Assembly: GCF_000317475.1 (NCBI RefSeq)
Contig: NC_019730.1
Coordinates: 1 to 64,000 of the forward strand
From: Oscillatoria nigro-viridis PCC 7112
GTDB taxonomy: Bacteria; Cyanobacteriota; Cyanobacteriia; Cyanobacteriales; Microcoleaceae
Reading direction: 5' to 3'
Length of the DNA stretch: 64,000 nucleotides
This document shows positions 1-8,598 of the stretch, one piece after another. Position 1 is the first letter of the stretch, and every line of letters starts with the position of its first letter. Position numbers and translations under genes: made by a program. The notes beneath the pieces were generated by a model. It was not told the origin of the DNA. It made no database searches and saw only the letters and a list, made by a program, of their open reading frames with translations.

Positions 1-48
1 TTTTTAAGAGCGCGGTCGCGCTATTTTTAAGAAAGTTTTTTGAATTGT

Positions 49-222
49 ATGCAAAAAATCACCCAGTCAAACTCACAAAATTTAACTCATTCTCAACCAG
101 TTAGCAAAATTCAAAAGGACAAACAAATCTCTCTTAAATCCGACCCGGAAACAATGGCTGCGCTTACTCAACTCGAAGAACGTCGCGATTATTATCACAC
201 CTGCATCAACGGAGGATACTAA
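49..222 (+). CDS. small hypothetical protein upstream of Gp157-like gene
   Basis: A 57-residue open frame starting at ATG 49; a TTG at 40 is in frame but less likely. The product is polar, with a Lys/Gln/Ser-rich first half and a short C-terminal segment (ETMAALTQLEERRDYYHTC) that could form a helix. I recognise no domain. Its last codons contain GGAGG, which is well placed as the ribosome-binding site of the next gene two bases after its stop, so the two are probably translationally coupled. The frame begins close to the window edge, so an upstream partner may be missing. Function unknown. Confidence 0.5.
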   Translation: MQKITQSNSQNLTHSQPVSKIQKDKQISLKSDPETMAALTQLEERRDYYHTCINGGY

Positions 223-224
223 GC

Positions 225-848
225 ATGAATTTAGCCACAGCGACGCTTGCTCAAAGTTCAATAACTGCGGCTCAAGTTTGGCATCAACTAGAATCTGCAG
301 AAAGCTCAGAAGAAATCGACCAACTGCTGCAATCCCTTTGGCAAACCCAAGAAACCCAGGAACTCGCTGTTGATGCCCATGCCGACTTAGCCGACCAAAT
401 TGATGCCGAAATTGCAGGAATTACAGCGCGAATGCAGTATTTGATAGAACTGCATTCAAGAGCTCTCAACAAACTCCAGGGGTGGAGAGAGCGCTTAGAC
501 AAAACCGTTCTCTACTTCAACGAGTGCGGCGTGTTAACTTCCGAAGTTATTGGCAAACACCGCCGCATTACTGTCAAGGAAAATCCGCCTACCTGCGAAG
601 TTTTGATTGACCCATCTCAACTGCCAGAACCCTATCGCCGAGTCGAAACAACAATCGTAATTTCTGCCGACAAAAAGGCGATTTCAGACGCTTGGAAACA
701 AGGAATGTCTGTAGATGGCACTAGGGTTTTTCGCAAGCGCAAAGTGGTTTACAGCTTGCTTCCCGGTAACAATTTGCACTCTCTTCAAGCCAACCAGACG
801 CTTGAGAGTCGTTCTTCGGATAAAACGCCGTCCAAAAAACGGCGTTAG
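225..848 (+). CDS. Siphovirus Gp157-family protein
   Basis: A 207-residue protein with the layout of the Gp157 family, found in phages and plasmids and often encoded next to recombination or single-strand-binding genes. The N-terminal half (about residues 15-95) is a helical, probably coiled segment. It is followed by a beta-rich part with the family pattern of a Pro-containing stretch (NPPTCEVLIDPSQLPEPY, about 122-139), then a DK..I..A...G..V.GTRV segment (about 149-167). The Lys/Arg-rich tail is typical of a nucleic-acid contact. ATG 225 follows a GGAGG site. Gp157 proteins have been proposed to protect or process DNA; the exact role here is inferred only from family resemblance. Confidence 0.7.
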   Translation: MNLATATLAQSSITAAQVWHQLESAESSEEIDQLLQSLWQTQETQELAVDAHADLADQIDAEIAGITARMQYLIELHSRALNKLQGWRERLDKTVLYFNECGVLTSEVIGKHRRITVKENPPTCEVLIDPSQLPEPYRRVETTIVISADKKAISDAWKQGMSVDGTRVFRKRKVVYSLLPGNNLHSLQANQTLESRSSDKTPSKKRR

Positions 849-857
849 CCATCTCTT

Positions 858-890
858 CAGGTGTCAGGAAGGCCTTGATTTGACACCTGA
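858..890. terminator. inverted repeat after the Gp157-like gene, possible terminator
   Basis: TCAGGTGTCA (858-867) is perfectly inverted as TGACACCTGA (881-890) with a 13-base loop that itself contains AGGCCT. It lies 10 bases past the stop of the Gp157-like gene. There is no clean T-run afterwards (AATTATTA follows), so it may be a weak terminator or a protein-binding site. Confidence 0.4.
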
Positions 891-1083
891 ATTATTAGAC
901 ATATCCGAATTAGACACCTCCGAATTATACCATTTATGAAAAGTCATGCAACAGTAGCAACAGTAGGTTGATTTCGTGAAATAAACCCAACGATGCAAAT
1001 TGTAGCAAGACTTTTTAGAAATGGTATTACAATGTGACACGTTTGTTTTGTAAGAGCGAAGACTTAATTTCGGTCGGTATCTC

Positions 1084-1308
1084 TTATAAATCAATCCAGT
1101 ATTGAGGGTTCTCCACTTGTTCTTCGGTGACGTTGAACAACGTTGATGCTCTACCTTTAATAACCCCGTCAGCATCAAAACTCAAACCGCCAAACTGCTG
1201 ACTGTTTTCACCTTCTCCAAAAGCAACGCGAGCAAGTGCATCGCTATCGCTATCAGAGAAATAATCCCGTTGGCTTTCCATAGCCGTAGTTGTGCGAACT
1301 ACTTTCAT
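1084..1308 (-). CDS. small hypothetical protein
   Basis: A 74-residue minus-strand frame. The start at 1308 (MKVVRTTT) is favoured because a TGGAGA ribosome-binding site sits just upstream on that strand; an in-frame upstream start gives nine more residues. The product is acidic, with a DSDSDALARVAFGEGE stretch and a C-terminal NVTEEQVENPQYWIDL segment. I do not recognise the family. It is divergent from the RNA-polymerase-like gene at 1497, so their promoters share the 1309-1496 gap that holds the first copy of the palindromic element. Confidence 0.5.
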   Translation of the reverse strand: MKVVRTTTAMESQRDYFSDSDSDALARVAFGEGENSQQFGGLSFDADGVIKGRASTLFNVTEEQVENPQYWIDL

Positions 1309-1368
1309 TTTTTTTCTCCACATTGGGATTGTCATTCTGATGGTAACACGCTACTTCTTTCTTCTAAA

Positions 1369-1386
1369 CCCTCCAATTGGAGGGGG
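1369..1386. promoter_or_regulatory. palindromic element, copy 1
   Basis: CCCTCCAATTGGAGGGGG, a palindrome 110 bp before the start codon at 1497, followed by TGAATATCACTCAG. The same palindrome with the same downstream GGGGGTSA lies about 100 bp upstream of the next two genes (5409, 7871). Shared spacing suggests a common operator or leader hairpin. Confidence 0.55.
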
Positions 1387-1496
1387 TGAATATCACTCAG
1401 TAGCAGGAATTTGTGAAGGAACAACCTTGTCAAAATCTGGACTATTACTGTGCGTAAGTCCTAAAAATGTAAAAACTAGGATTCAGGAGCTAATCA

Positions 1497-4400
1497 ATGA
1501 GCCGAAGAAAACTTACCCCAGAATATCGCTCCACAGAATGGGTAGCTGGGGAAGGACTAAAAATCCCAGTCTTTGATATGTCCTTGACTGACGGTAGAGC
1601 AAAGGGGCGGTACCAAGCTGAATCAGAAGTGCTGCGTAACTCTCTGCTTGAATTGCTTTTTGAACCTGAAGAATTAGCATCCCTAAGCATCGTTAAACCA
1701 GACCCAAATGATAGCAGCTTCGACCCTCTGAAAAACATCGATTTCGAAGATGGTATTACCCGAAGAGTTGCTTTCAGCTCCGGCAAAAATGTGTACTTTG
1801 CAGACATTGAACTCTCAACCAAAATGTTGAGCTTATTCAAAACTCAACCCGACCACGCCTGTCGCTACGGCTCACTGCTAGTTAGCAGTTGCAACCAAGG
1901 AGCCAAATTGTTAGATAGCTCCCTTGACGGCGAAACCTTGCGAGTCAAAATTGTTGATTCTCAAAGCGATGACCAAAGTGAAAAAGCGAAAGCTCATAAG
2001 TGGCAAACCGGAGACTGTCACGGTAAAATTTCACCGGCACTAGCCCAACAATTAGGAGGGAATTACAACCGACCTTTTCAATTCAGATTTGCCTGGATGC
2101 AGGAATGGGGACAAGAAGACTGCCACACTCCAGAAATTAGCTTTCTTGCCAAAGGAACGCTGTTGCCTGATGCTAATTTAACCTCCGAGTTGGGTTATGA
2201 TATCATCATGGATCGCTCTTCTATCAAAGGAGTTGCTAAAGAGCAATTAGCTGAACTTATCCCCTGTGGTGACTACGAATTTCCCAAAGCTATACTGGGA
2301 AATCGAGGCAACGCCAAAGTAACTGAATACGAAAATTCCTGGCAATTTTCGATTTGGTATTCCGAAGCAGCTATTCAGGCTGACATAGCCACACCGACCA
2401 AAATAGAAGCCCAAAAGCTCGCTGATTTGCAAAATAACCGGCTGCAACTTGCCAAATACTTAGTAGAGCAACACGACAAAAAAGCTGCTTTTCAATCTAG
2501 CCTTCACGAAGACAGCAGCGGATTAGAAGACGAAACAGATGAAAAAGCCCAGCGCCACGAATCCCGGCTAATTTCAATTTTGAGGAACGACAAACTCGGT
2601 CAACTCCTCGACTTTCCCAAAGTCGTCGATTTCATGCAAGAACAACTGGCTAAAAAGTGGAAAGACTTAGCAATTAAGGGAGCAATTCATCATGGTTCAG
2701 CAATGGCTCAACCTTGTGATAACCTCCAACCCGGTACAATTGTTGCCCCCCACTTGCGACACGGCACAGAAGTTATCGTTACCCGATACCCAATTGTCAG
2801 TAAAGATAACATCCGCCGCTACACAGTAGACAACAAAAGCCATCCTGAGTTAACGCAGTACAAAGGGTGCGTTTTCATTCGCCCAGACCAAGCCATGCAG
2901 CACCATCAATGCGATTTTGACGGCGATCAATTAGTGATTACGCCTGCTTCCCGAATGCCGAATATCGCCTCTGAAACCAGGCACGCTAATCAAGAGAATG
3001 AGTACGATGCAGTTGAGAAGCGAGAGAAAGTTGACTACACTAAAGCTACCGATAGTGAGGGCGATCGCAAGTATACCAAATTGCGGCAAATTGCCGTAGC
3101 GATCGCCCAAAACAAAATCGGCTGGGTGGCTACCTTAATCGGGAGAGTGCAATCGTCAGCAGCAGAACCGGGACAGCCAGAAAGTTTATTCAATCAACAG
3201 AAGCGGCAGCTTCTTGGAAAGCTATTTGATGCCCTGCAAATTGAAGTGGACAGTCCCAAAAGTGCTACTCGCACCGAAGACCACCACCCCACCCTGCTGT
3301 CCAAGGCTAAGCAGTGGTCAGAACAGCACCCAAGCTACTTATTTGACTACAAAGACGACCCCAGGCTTTACAAAACAGTGCCATTACCTATAGGAGACGG
3401 CACCGCTATCAATTGCATTGCTAGGGAGGCTGTTAACCCAGAGTGGGAACCGACTCGTTTAAAAAGCCGCCACCGCGACGAGTTTCGCTACTTGTTTGAG
3501 TCTCCTTCTGACTTAGATGAGCGAGAAAAATGGGAGAAACATTATGTCAGGTGGGCGCAAGATATTAAGGAACGCTATCGAGAAAGGATGGGCGAAATTC
3601 ACTTGGAGTGCGGCGGCGATTCTAAGGCAATTAAAGAAGCCGTCAGCAAGTTATACGAGAGCTTAAGAGCCGATGTGACCGAAGCTTGGACTGACCCTGA
3701 AGAACGGTTTTTAGCTGCTAGTGCGATGTGGCACGTCGAAACCGCAAATCCCAACTTAGAAGTTCCTCGCAAAGCTTGTAAGGAACTTTCTCGCCAACTG
3801 CTGATTGAATTCAACCTTGAACCTGAGTACGAGCGACTGCACGAAGCAATGCCAAAAGACACTTACGTTCTGAGCGTCCCTTTCGAGGAATTTGAACGGG
3901 ACGGCAGCAATAAGACTGTCAGGGATAAGAAGCGACAGCCAGTTGGCAAAGACTTAGCTGGACATTGGAAAGAATTGTTAGACAGCAAAGGCATTAAATA
4001 TGAAGCAACTTTGCATCCGAGCCTGCCAATGGTCAATTTTGCCTTAATTGAACCCAGCGACAAACTGGTGGGAATTCTTGAGAAGAAGTTTTGCGAAAAT
4101 GTCAACGACATCGACAGTTTAGACTTAACTTACCGCGATGGTCTTGGTCGCACCAAAGATGTCAGTTCACGTATTGTAGCTCCTGCTGATTATACTTGGC
4201 TTGAGTCCCAAAACCAAACACCTAAAGCAGCATTGGTTCTCAATTTGTTTACGGATGAAATTTGCCAGCAATTGCAAACCTTTCAGTTTGACAGAGCTGA
4301 GCTGATTGGGCAGAAGTACAATGACTTGAAAGATGTTGACTTTAGCAGTCCAAAATGGAGGCAGAAAACATTGACTTTTGAGGTGGGTTCTGTTAGTGGT

Positions 4401-5102
4401 AGCGGTTCGAGGCGCGACGGCAGTCCTATTGTCCTCCTTGACGGACAAGAATTAGCTATGTTCTCTGCTAATTCACCTAAATTGCCGATCGGCAGTACCT
4501 TTGAGGCCACTATTGAACCCTCGCCTAAAGGCAGTGCTCTGATCTTAAACATCAACCCTAGCTCTGTGCAACTAATTGAATCAGTTGAGGAACTTTCAAA
4601 AGTCGCGCCAACCCCTTGTCAAGACCGATCGCTATCCGTATCGCCAACTCCTTGTCAAGAGCGACCGCTATCCGTATCGCCAACTCCTTGTCAAGAGCGA
4701 CCGCTTGTATCGCCAACCCCTACCCAAAAGCGATCGCAATCCGTATCGCAAACCCCTACCCAAAACAAACCGCCATCTCAACCCGAAGACATTGCTGCCA
4801 GCCCCGCCCACCTCTCAGAATTGCTGAAAGATGCGATTTCTGAAGCATATAACCAAACTGGAGAGACTAAAATCTCTGTGGGGAACTGGACAGCTTTTAT
4901 TAGCCAATCTCGCAATAATGTTAGGTGTTTAGTCAGAGATGAAGCTGATAATCCGGTCTTGGCTGCTGACTTGAAAACAGGTCAAATCATTAAGAAACTT
5001 TCTGAAAACAACAGCTCTCAGTTTATCAAATACCTCAGAGAGGTTGATGCTGAATTAGCTTCTACATCTTCACAAAAAAGAGATGCAGATACACAACTTT
5101 AA
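1497..5102 (+). CDS. single-chain two-barrel RNA polymerase-like protein (RdRP/YonO-type superfamily)
   Basis: A 1201-residue protein carrying ordered signatures of the double-psi beta-barrel polymerase superfamily. First barrel: GDCHGKISPALAQQL, then FQFRF, AKGTLLPD (Lys219) and DRSSIKG (Lys244), resembling the two catalytic-site lysines of eukaryotic-type RNA-dependent RNA polymerases. Second barrel: GTEVIVTRYPIV (about 425-436), then CDFDGDQLVI with Asp473, Asp475 and Asp477, the metal-binding DxDGD of beta-prime, QDE-1 and YonO. Next comes IAQNKIGWVATLIGRVQSS, and LQIEVDSPKSATR, which resembles the RdRP AVDFPKTG motif. The spacing of the two lysines (25) and Lys-to-Asp (229) is close to what I recall for QDE-1. 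A Pro-rich linker with PTPCQERPLSV repeats (about 1038-1090) precedes a roughly 90-residue C-terminal domain. AGGAG precedes ATG 1497. Template and role are unknown; polymerase activity is inferred. Confidence 0.75.
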   Translation: MSRRKLTPEYRSTEWVAGEGLKIPVFDMSLTDGRAKGRYQAESEVLRNSLLELLFEPEELASLSIVKPDPNDSSFDPLKNIDFEDGITRRVAFSSGKNVYFADIELSTKMLSLFKTQPDHACRYGSLLVSSCNQGAKLLDSSLDGETLRVKIVDSQSDDQSEKAKAHKWQTGDCHGKISPALAQQLGGNYNRPFQFRFAWMQEWGQEDCHTPEISFLAKGTLLPDANLTSELGYDIIMDRSSIKGVAKEQLAELIPCGDYEFPKAILGNRGNAKVTEYENSWQFSIWYSEAAIQADIATPTKIEAQKLADLQNNRLQLAKYLVEQHDKKAAFQSSLHEDSSGLEDETDEKAQRHESRLISILRNDKLGQLLDFPKVVDFMQEQLAKKWKDLAIKGAIHHGSAMAQPCDNLQPGTIVAPHLRHGTEVIVTRYPIVSKDNIRRYTVDNKSHPELTQYKGCVFIRPDQAMQHHQCDFDGDQLVITPASRMPNIASETRHANQENEYDAVEKREKVDYTKATDSEGDRKYTKLRQIAVAIAQNKIGWVATLIGRVQSSAAEPGQPESLFNQQKRQLLGKLFDALQIEVDSPKSATRTEDHHPTLLSKAKQWSEQHPSYLFDYKDDPRLYKTVPLPIGDGTAINCIAREAVNPEWEPTRLKSRHRDEFRYLFESPSDLDEREKWEKHYVRWAQDIKERYRERMGEIHLECGGDSKAIKEAVSKLYESLRADVTEAWTDPEERFLAASAMWHVETANPNLEVPRKACKELSRQLLIEFNLEPEYERLHEAMPKDTYVLSVPFEEFERDGSNKTVRDKKRQPVGKDLAGHWKELLDSKGIKYEATLHPSLPMVNFALIEPSDKLVGILEKKFCENVNDIDSLDLTYRDGLGRTKDVSSRIVAPADYTWLESQNQTPKAALVLNLFTDEICQQLQTFQFDRAELIGQKYNDLKDVDFSSPKWRQKTLTFEVGSVSGSGSRRDGSPIVLLDGQELAMFSANSPKLPIGSTFEATIEPSPKGSALILNINPSSVQLIESVEELSKVAPTPCQDRSLSVSPTPCQERPLSVSPTPCQERPLVSPTPTQKRSQSVSQTPTQNKPPSQPEDIAASPAHLSELLKDAISEAYNQTGETKISVGNWTAFISQSRNNVRCLVRDEADNPVLAADLKTGQIIKKLSENNSSQFIKYLREVDAELASTSSQKRDADTQL
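4605..4770 (+). repeat. in-frame tandem repeats encoding a Pro/Thr/Gln linker
   Basis: Four to five imperfect 36-bp direct repeats inside the RNA-polymerase-like gene, built around CCAACTCCTTGTCAAGAGCG and encoding SVSPTPCQERPL-type units. They separate the polymerase-like body from the C-terminal domain. Later units change to PTPTQKRS and TPTQNKP. Length variation between relatives would be expected here. Confidence 0.75.
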
Positions 5103-5522
5103 CATCAACTACCCTACATCTAAGAGCGGGTAGGTGTGAACGCCAAGAAAGCTCGTTGACCGAACAGTTAGTTTTTTAGCGAGTTCCAAACAGGAACTAT
5201 TTATTAGTAGACGACAATTCCCCCTCCGATTGGAGGCAGGGCTGTTTCATTCTCGGTTGATGGGGTGATGGGGTGATGGGGGGAACCGAAGAAGGCGATG
5301 AATTTTTGAGGTTGTAAGTCATCGAAAAGACTCCCCATCCCCTTCTCCCCCTCTCCCCCTCTCCCCCTCTCCACCCATAATTTGAGTTTTTTGGTGAGAA
5401 TGAAACAGCCCTCCGATTGGAGGGGGTCATTTTAACTCCCCAAAACCGCTCTTCCGAGTGAAGTCAGTACCCATACTGCTCGAATTTCATGGGAAATATC
5501 CACTCACGCCGCCACAAAGATT
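5103..5522. repeat. 420-bp gene-free stretch with an inverted-repeat element and CT/GT simple repeats
   Basis: No credible gene. A perfect 16-bp inverted repeat, GGGCTGTTTCATTCTC at 5239-5254 and its complement at 5396-5411, encloses 141 bp of GATGGGGT repeats and CTCCCC repeats. Immediately outside each arm lies a CCTCCGATTGGAGG palindrome (5222-5236 and 5409-5426). This looks like a small non-autonomous element bounded by palindromes, or a leader that grew by copying the palindrome in inverse orientation. Confidence 0.55.
5409..5426. promoter_or_regulatory. palindromic element, copy 2
   Basis: CCCTCCGATTGGAGGGGG, ending 96 bp before the ATG at 5523 and followed by TCATTTTAACTCCC. Same palindrome and spacing as the elements at 1369 and 7871; also the outer part of the inverted-repeat element at 5221-5426. 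Confidence 0.55.
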
Positions 5523-7850
5523 ATGGCTACAAAAACAGCATACCGAAGCCGAAGCCAGGGAAACTACATCACCCCTAACACAGCCGAGGGCAAGAAAATC
5601 CTCAACTACCTAAGAAATCGCTGCGAGAAAGCTTTAGATTACTGCCTGGAAAACGGACTCACCAGCGTAGAAGATTTTGCCGATGCAATTGAAGAACTAA
5701 CGGAAGCAGACGGCAAACCTGGCATTAGCGTGGAGGTCAAGCACAACGGACTCGTCCTCAGTTTGAGCGCTCGACCCGAGTACGGCTCTACCACAGGAAA
5801 GTACATGATGGAGCACTTGGGAGAGCCGGACGACAACCGATTTACTAAAACAGGAATTGAAGCATTACTCGATTCGCCTCGAACTAAAACAAGGTCTAAG
5901 AAAGACGATTTACTAGATGAATTGGAGGATGAAGAACCCTCCCCGTCTAAATCTAAAACTGCAACTAAGTTTAAAAAAGACGATTTGCTAGATGAGTTAG
6001 AGGATGAGGAACCCTTGCCCAGAGCGAAATCTAAAACCAATACCAAATCTAAAAAAGATGAAATAAAAACTTGGGAGGATGACGAACCCTCAGCCAATTC
6101 TAAAAACAAAACTAGACCTCGAAAAGATGACCTAGAGGAGTTGGAGTCGGAGGAACTACTTCTTAAATCTCAAGCCTTAACCCGCTCTCCGAGAGATGAA
6201 CTAACTGAGCTAGATGAGTTTGAAGTCAAAGAACCTCAACCTAAAGCTAAGCCTCAAACTAACAGCCACCTTCAAAACTCTGAGCGAGAAGATTTGGAAG
6301 ACGAAGAATTATCAGCTAAATCCCAAGCCAAAAGAAAACTTCTGACAAATGAAGCGGTAGAAGTTGCTGAATCCTTAGCACGCACACCTTCAAAAACCAG
6401 AACGAGCCAACAGCGACCTCAAGGCAAAAAATCAAACGACCAGAACATCGATAGTATCCTCGATGCTGCTGTACAAGTTAGCGGTAGAACAGCCATTTCT
6501 GGAAGTGAGGTAGAAGGTACAACTGTCAGCGGCCTGAGCGCTCAAGTTGCGGTTCTCGCTACTCTGATGGGGAAAAAAGCAGCTTCTCAAATTATAGAAG
6601 CTGCTCTTGGGGCTGGAAAAGAGCGCCAAGTTGCCGGTATTGTCAAAAGGCTCAAAGCTCAAAGCCAGCGAGCTGACTCCCTCTCGCAGCGGGTTACCAA
6701 CTTGGCTGAAGCGGATTCAATGGCAGATGCAACGGTCGAATCCGAAGCTTTACCAATAGCTGAACCGGAGCCAGAACCGGAACAAAACATCTTATCTGAA
6801 CCGGATGCCGAATTTGTCTCAACACCCGGTATGCTCTTAGCTAAAGCGGTTAGCAAAGTCCACGGAAAAGTTGATAAAATTTCCGGTCGTGTGAGAGACA
6901 ACAATTCTGAAAAAACGGCTTCTATTAAGATTGACACAGAGGCGAGTTTTGAAGAACAACTCGTACAAATAAATGAAGCACTCAACCGACTTGAAAAGCG
7001 ACTCGATACCCTAGAAGAGCGAATAGAAGCTTTAGAGAACAAACTTTCTCTTCAAAAAAGCGAGACAGGCGTTCAAGCTGGCGATGCAAAATTAGAACCG
7101 CCCGACAGCTCGACTCCATCCCTCAGCGACCAATTCGTACAAAACGGAACAGAAATAGGTGAAAAAATTTCATTAGAATCAACACTCCCAGCTAGCAGCA
7201 GCGCTAGCGCTACTGCTAAAAAAATCACTGTGACAGCCCAAAATCTTACTCAGGATGCCCAACTTGCAGCAACACTGGCAAAAATTTACAGCCTAGCTGA
7301 AGAAGAAGCAAATGCGGAAGGCATTGCATTAGAGGACGGGGTTGATTTTGGACAAGCCAAACTTTATGTAACAAATTTTGACTCCTCTACCGCTGTCAGC
7401 TTAAAAACTAAGGAAGACGAGGAACTGTTTTCAGCAGTACAGGATAAAACTGGAGAATGGAAAGTGACAAACGACTTCCTGAAACCTGAAGAAAAAGAAG
7501 AACTCGACCGCTTAAAAATTTTTCAACAAGCTCTCAACCAAGAACGTTTAGCTGAAATGGTAAAGAGAAGCAATCAAGATGAAATCAGCTTTACCGATTC
7601 CCAGGGTTCGCGCCTCGACTTTGAAGTCGAATTCAGCGATAAATCCAAGTCGAAGGGTACTGTCAAAGGCTTTAATTCTCACAGCGAGATAGTTTTTGAA
7701 GCCAGCCTCCAAAAAGGTAATGTTGAGGTACTTTTGTGCGATATTCCACCAGAAGTAGTAGAAAATTTCCTATCCCAACAGCAACTTGTTCAAAACCAGA
7801 ACTCCAACAAGCAGGAAGCGAGAAAAACTGACACCGAAATGGAAATTTGA
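5523..7850 (+). CDS. 775-residue acidic-repeat, coiled-coil protein of unknown function
   Basis: Not recognised as a known family. The N-terminal 120 residues look folded (KKILNYLRNRCEKALDYCL, then GISVEVKHNGLVLSLSA). Then come at least five imperfect acidic/basic repeats of the type KKDDLLDELEDEEP separated by Lys/Thr/Ser-rich spacers (about 125-280). A helical Ala-rich region follows (SAQVAVLATLMGKKAASQI), and a strong heptad coiled coil (INEALNRLEKRLDTLEERIEALENK split near 480-507). The C-terminal domain (about 560-765) has a DFEVEFSDKSKSKGTVKGF stretch. There is no signal peptide or membrane segment. It lies between the polymerase-like gene and the membrane-protein gene with the shared palindrome upstream, so it is probably co-regulated. 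It could be a scaffold or accessory factor; this is inference. Confidence 0.6.
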   Translation: MATKTAYRSRSQGNYITPNTAEGKKILNYLRNRCEKALDYCLENGLTSVEDFADAIEELTEADGKPGISVEVKHNGLVLSLSARPEYGSTTGKYMMEHLGEPDDNRFTKTGIEALLDSPRTKTRSKKDDLLDELEDEEPSPSKSKTATKFKKDDLLDELEDEEPLPRAKSKTNTKSKKDEIKTWEDDEPSANSKNKTRPRKDDLEELESEELLLKSQALTRSPRDELTELDEFEVKEPQPKAKPQTNSHLQNSEREDLEDEELSAKSQAKRKLLTNEAVEVAESLARTPSKTRTSQQRPQGKKSNDQNIDSILDAAVQVSGRTAISGSEVEGTTVSGLSAQVAVLATLMGKKAASQIIEAALGAGKERQVAGIVKRLKAQSQRADSLSQRVTNLAEADSMADATVESEALPIAEPEPEPEQNILSEPDAEFVSTPGMLLAKAVSKVHGKVDKISGRVRDNNSEKTASIKIDTEASFEEQLVQINEALNRLEKRLDTLEERIEALENKLSLQKSETGVQAGDAKLEPPDSSTPSLSDQFVQNGTEIGEKISLESTLPASSSASATAKKITVTAQNLTQDAQLAATLAKIYSLAEEEANAEGIALEDGVDFGQAKLYVTNFDSSTAVSLKTKEDEELFSAVQDKTGEWKVTNDFLKPEEKEELDRLKIFQQALNQERLAEMVKRSNQDEISFTDSQGSRLDFEVEFSDKSKSKGTVKGFNSHSEIVFEASLQKGNVEVLLCDIPPEVVENFLSQQQLVQNQNSNKQEARKTDTEMEI

Positions 7851-7870
7851 AATAACTTTTTTCACTTGCA

Positions 7871-7888
7871 CCCTCCATTTGGAGGGGG
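7871..7888. promoter_or_regulatory. palindromic element, copy 3
   Basis: CCCTCCATTTGGAGGGGG ending 98 bp before ATG 7987 and followed by TCACTCTCACTG. Third member of the upstream palindrome set; the central two bases vary (AA, GA, AT) while both arms are kept. Confidence 0.55.
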
Positions 7889-7986
7889 TCACTCTCACTG
7901 TATAAAATCACCTTTTTTGGCGATTTTGCAGGGATTAGATGCAACTTAAATTAGCATTAAAGCACTAAATTTATCGAGATAGTGAC

Positions 7987-8598
7987 ATGGCTACTTACTT
8001 AGACCAAACAAGAAATGAACGAAACCGCAACTCATTATCACGCTGGTTAAAACAACAGAAAATAAAACTGGGCGACCTTCCATTCCTCGGCATTTGCCTA
8101 GCCTCGCTCATCTACTTCAGCATTCACGACCCGCTCTTAATTGCGACTTTAGGCTGCTCCAGCATTGTGTTTTTGAGTTTATGGCACCTCACTAGAGCTA
8201 TTCCCATTGTAGAGCGATACATTGGCTGCAAAATTCGCTTTTGGCACATTGCCACTGCCATTATCACCTCTACTGCGCTTTGCTCCGTACTCGATTCCCC
8301 AGCCAACGCCCTCTTCCTCTCCGGCTTAGAAGAATTTATGCAAGAACTCGCAGAAGGAGCCTCTTCAGCGGGAGGCGAAGCTATTGATGCCGAAGTCATC
8401 GAACTGATTTTCAACTTAATTCGCGGAGCATTTCTTTTGTTAGTAGCAGCCGCTTCTCTTTTCGCCTACAACCAAGCACAACAAGGTAACGACTGGAGAC
8501 CAATTGTTACCCAAGTTGCTTTAGCCTTTGCCATTGTAATTGCCGTTGACGTAGTAACTTTTCTGTTCATTGGCAATGGCGGAGGTGGAGGAGCTTAG
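7987..8598 (+). CDS. polytopic membrane protein, possible VirB2/TrbC-like pilin precursor
   Basis: A 203-residue protein with about five hydrophobic segments (about residues 32-48, 52-68, 87-105, 138-158, 170-195) and a Gly-rich end (GNGGGGGA). The C-terminal half, a short amphipathic stretch (EEFMQELAEGASSAGGEA) followed by two membrane segments separated by a polar loop (NQAQQGNDWRP), resembles VirB2/TrbC pilins. SPANALF could be a cleavage region. The position directly before the VirB3/4 gene supports a secretion-system part. The extra N-terminal segments are unusual for a pilin, so a different inner-membrane subunit is possible. Confidence 0.45.
   Translation: MATYLDQTRNERNRNSLSRWLKQQKIKLGDLPFLGICLASLIYFSIHDPLLIATLGCSSIVFLSLWHLTRAIPIVERYIGCKIRFWHIATAIITSTALCSVLDSPANALFLSGLEEFMQELAEGASSAGGEAIDAEVIELIFNLIRGAFLLLVAAASLFAYNQAQQGNDWRPIVTQVALAFAIVIAVDVVTFLFIGNGGGGGA

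Noticed and set aside
1497-5102. Fragment of a chromosomal rpoC
   Set aside because: Although DFDGD is shared with beta-prime, the surrounding motifs and both barrels in one chain fit the RdRP/YonO type, and no other beta-prime motifs are present.
5639-6109. 156-residue minus-strand frame
   Set aside because: Antisense to the acidic repeats of the 775-residue protein; Ser-rich mirror composition.
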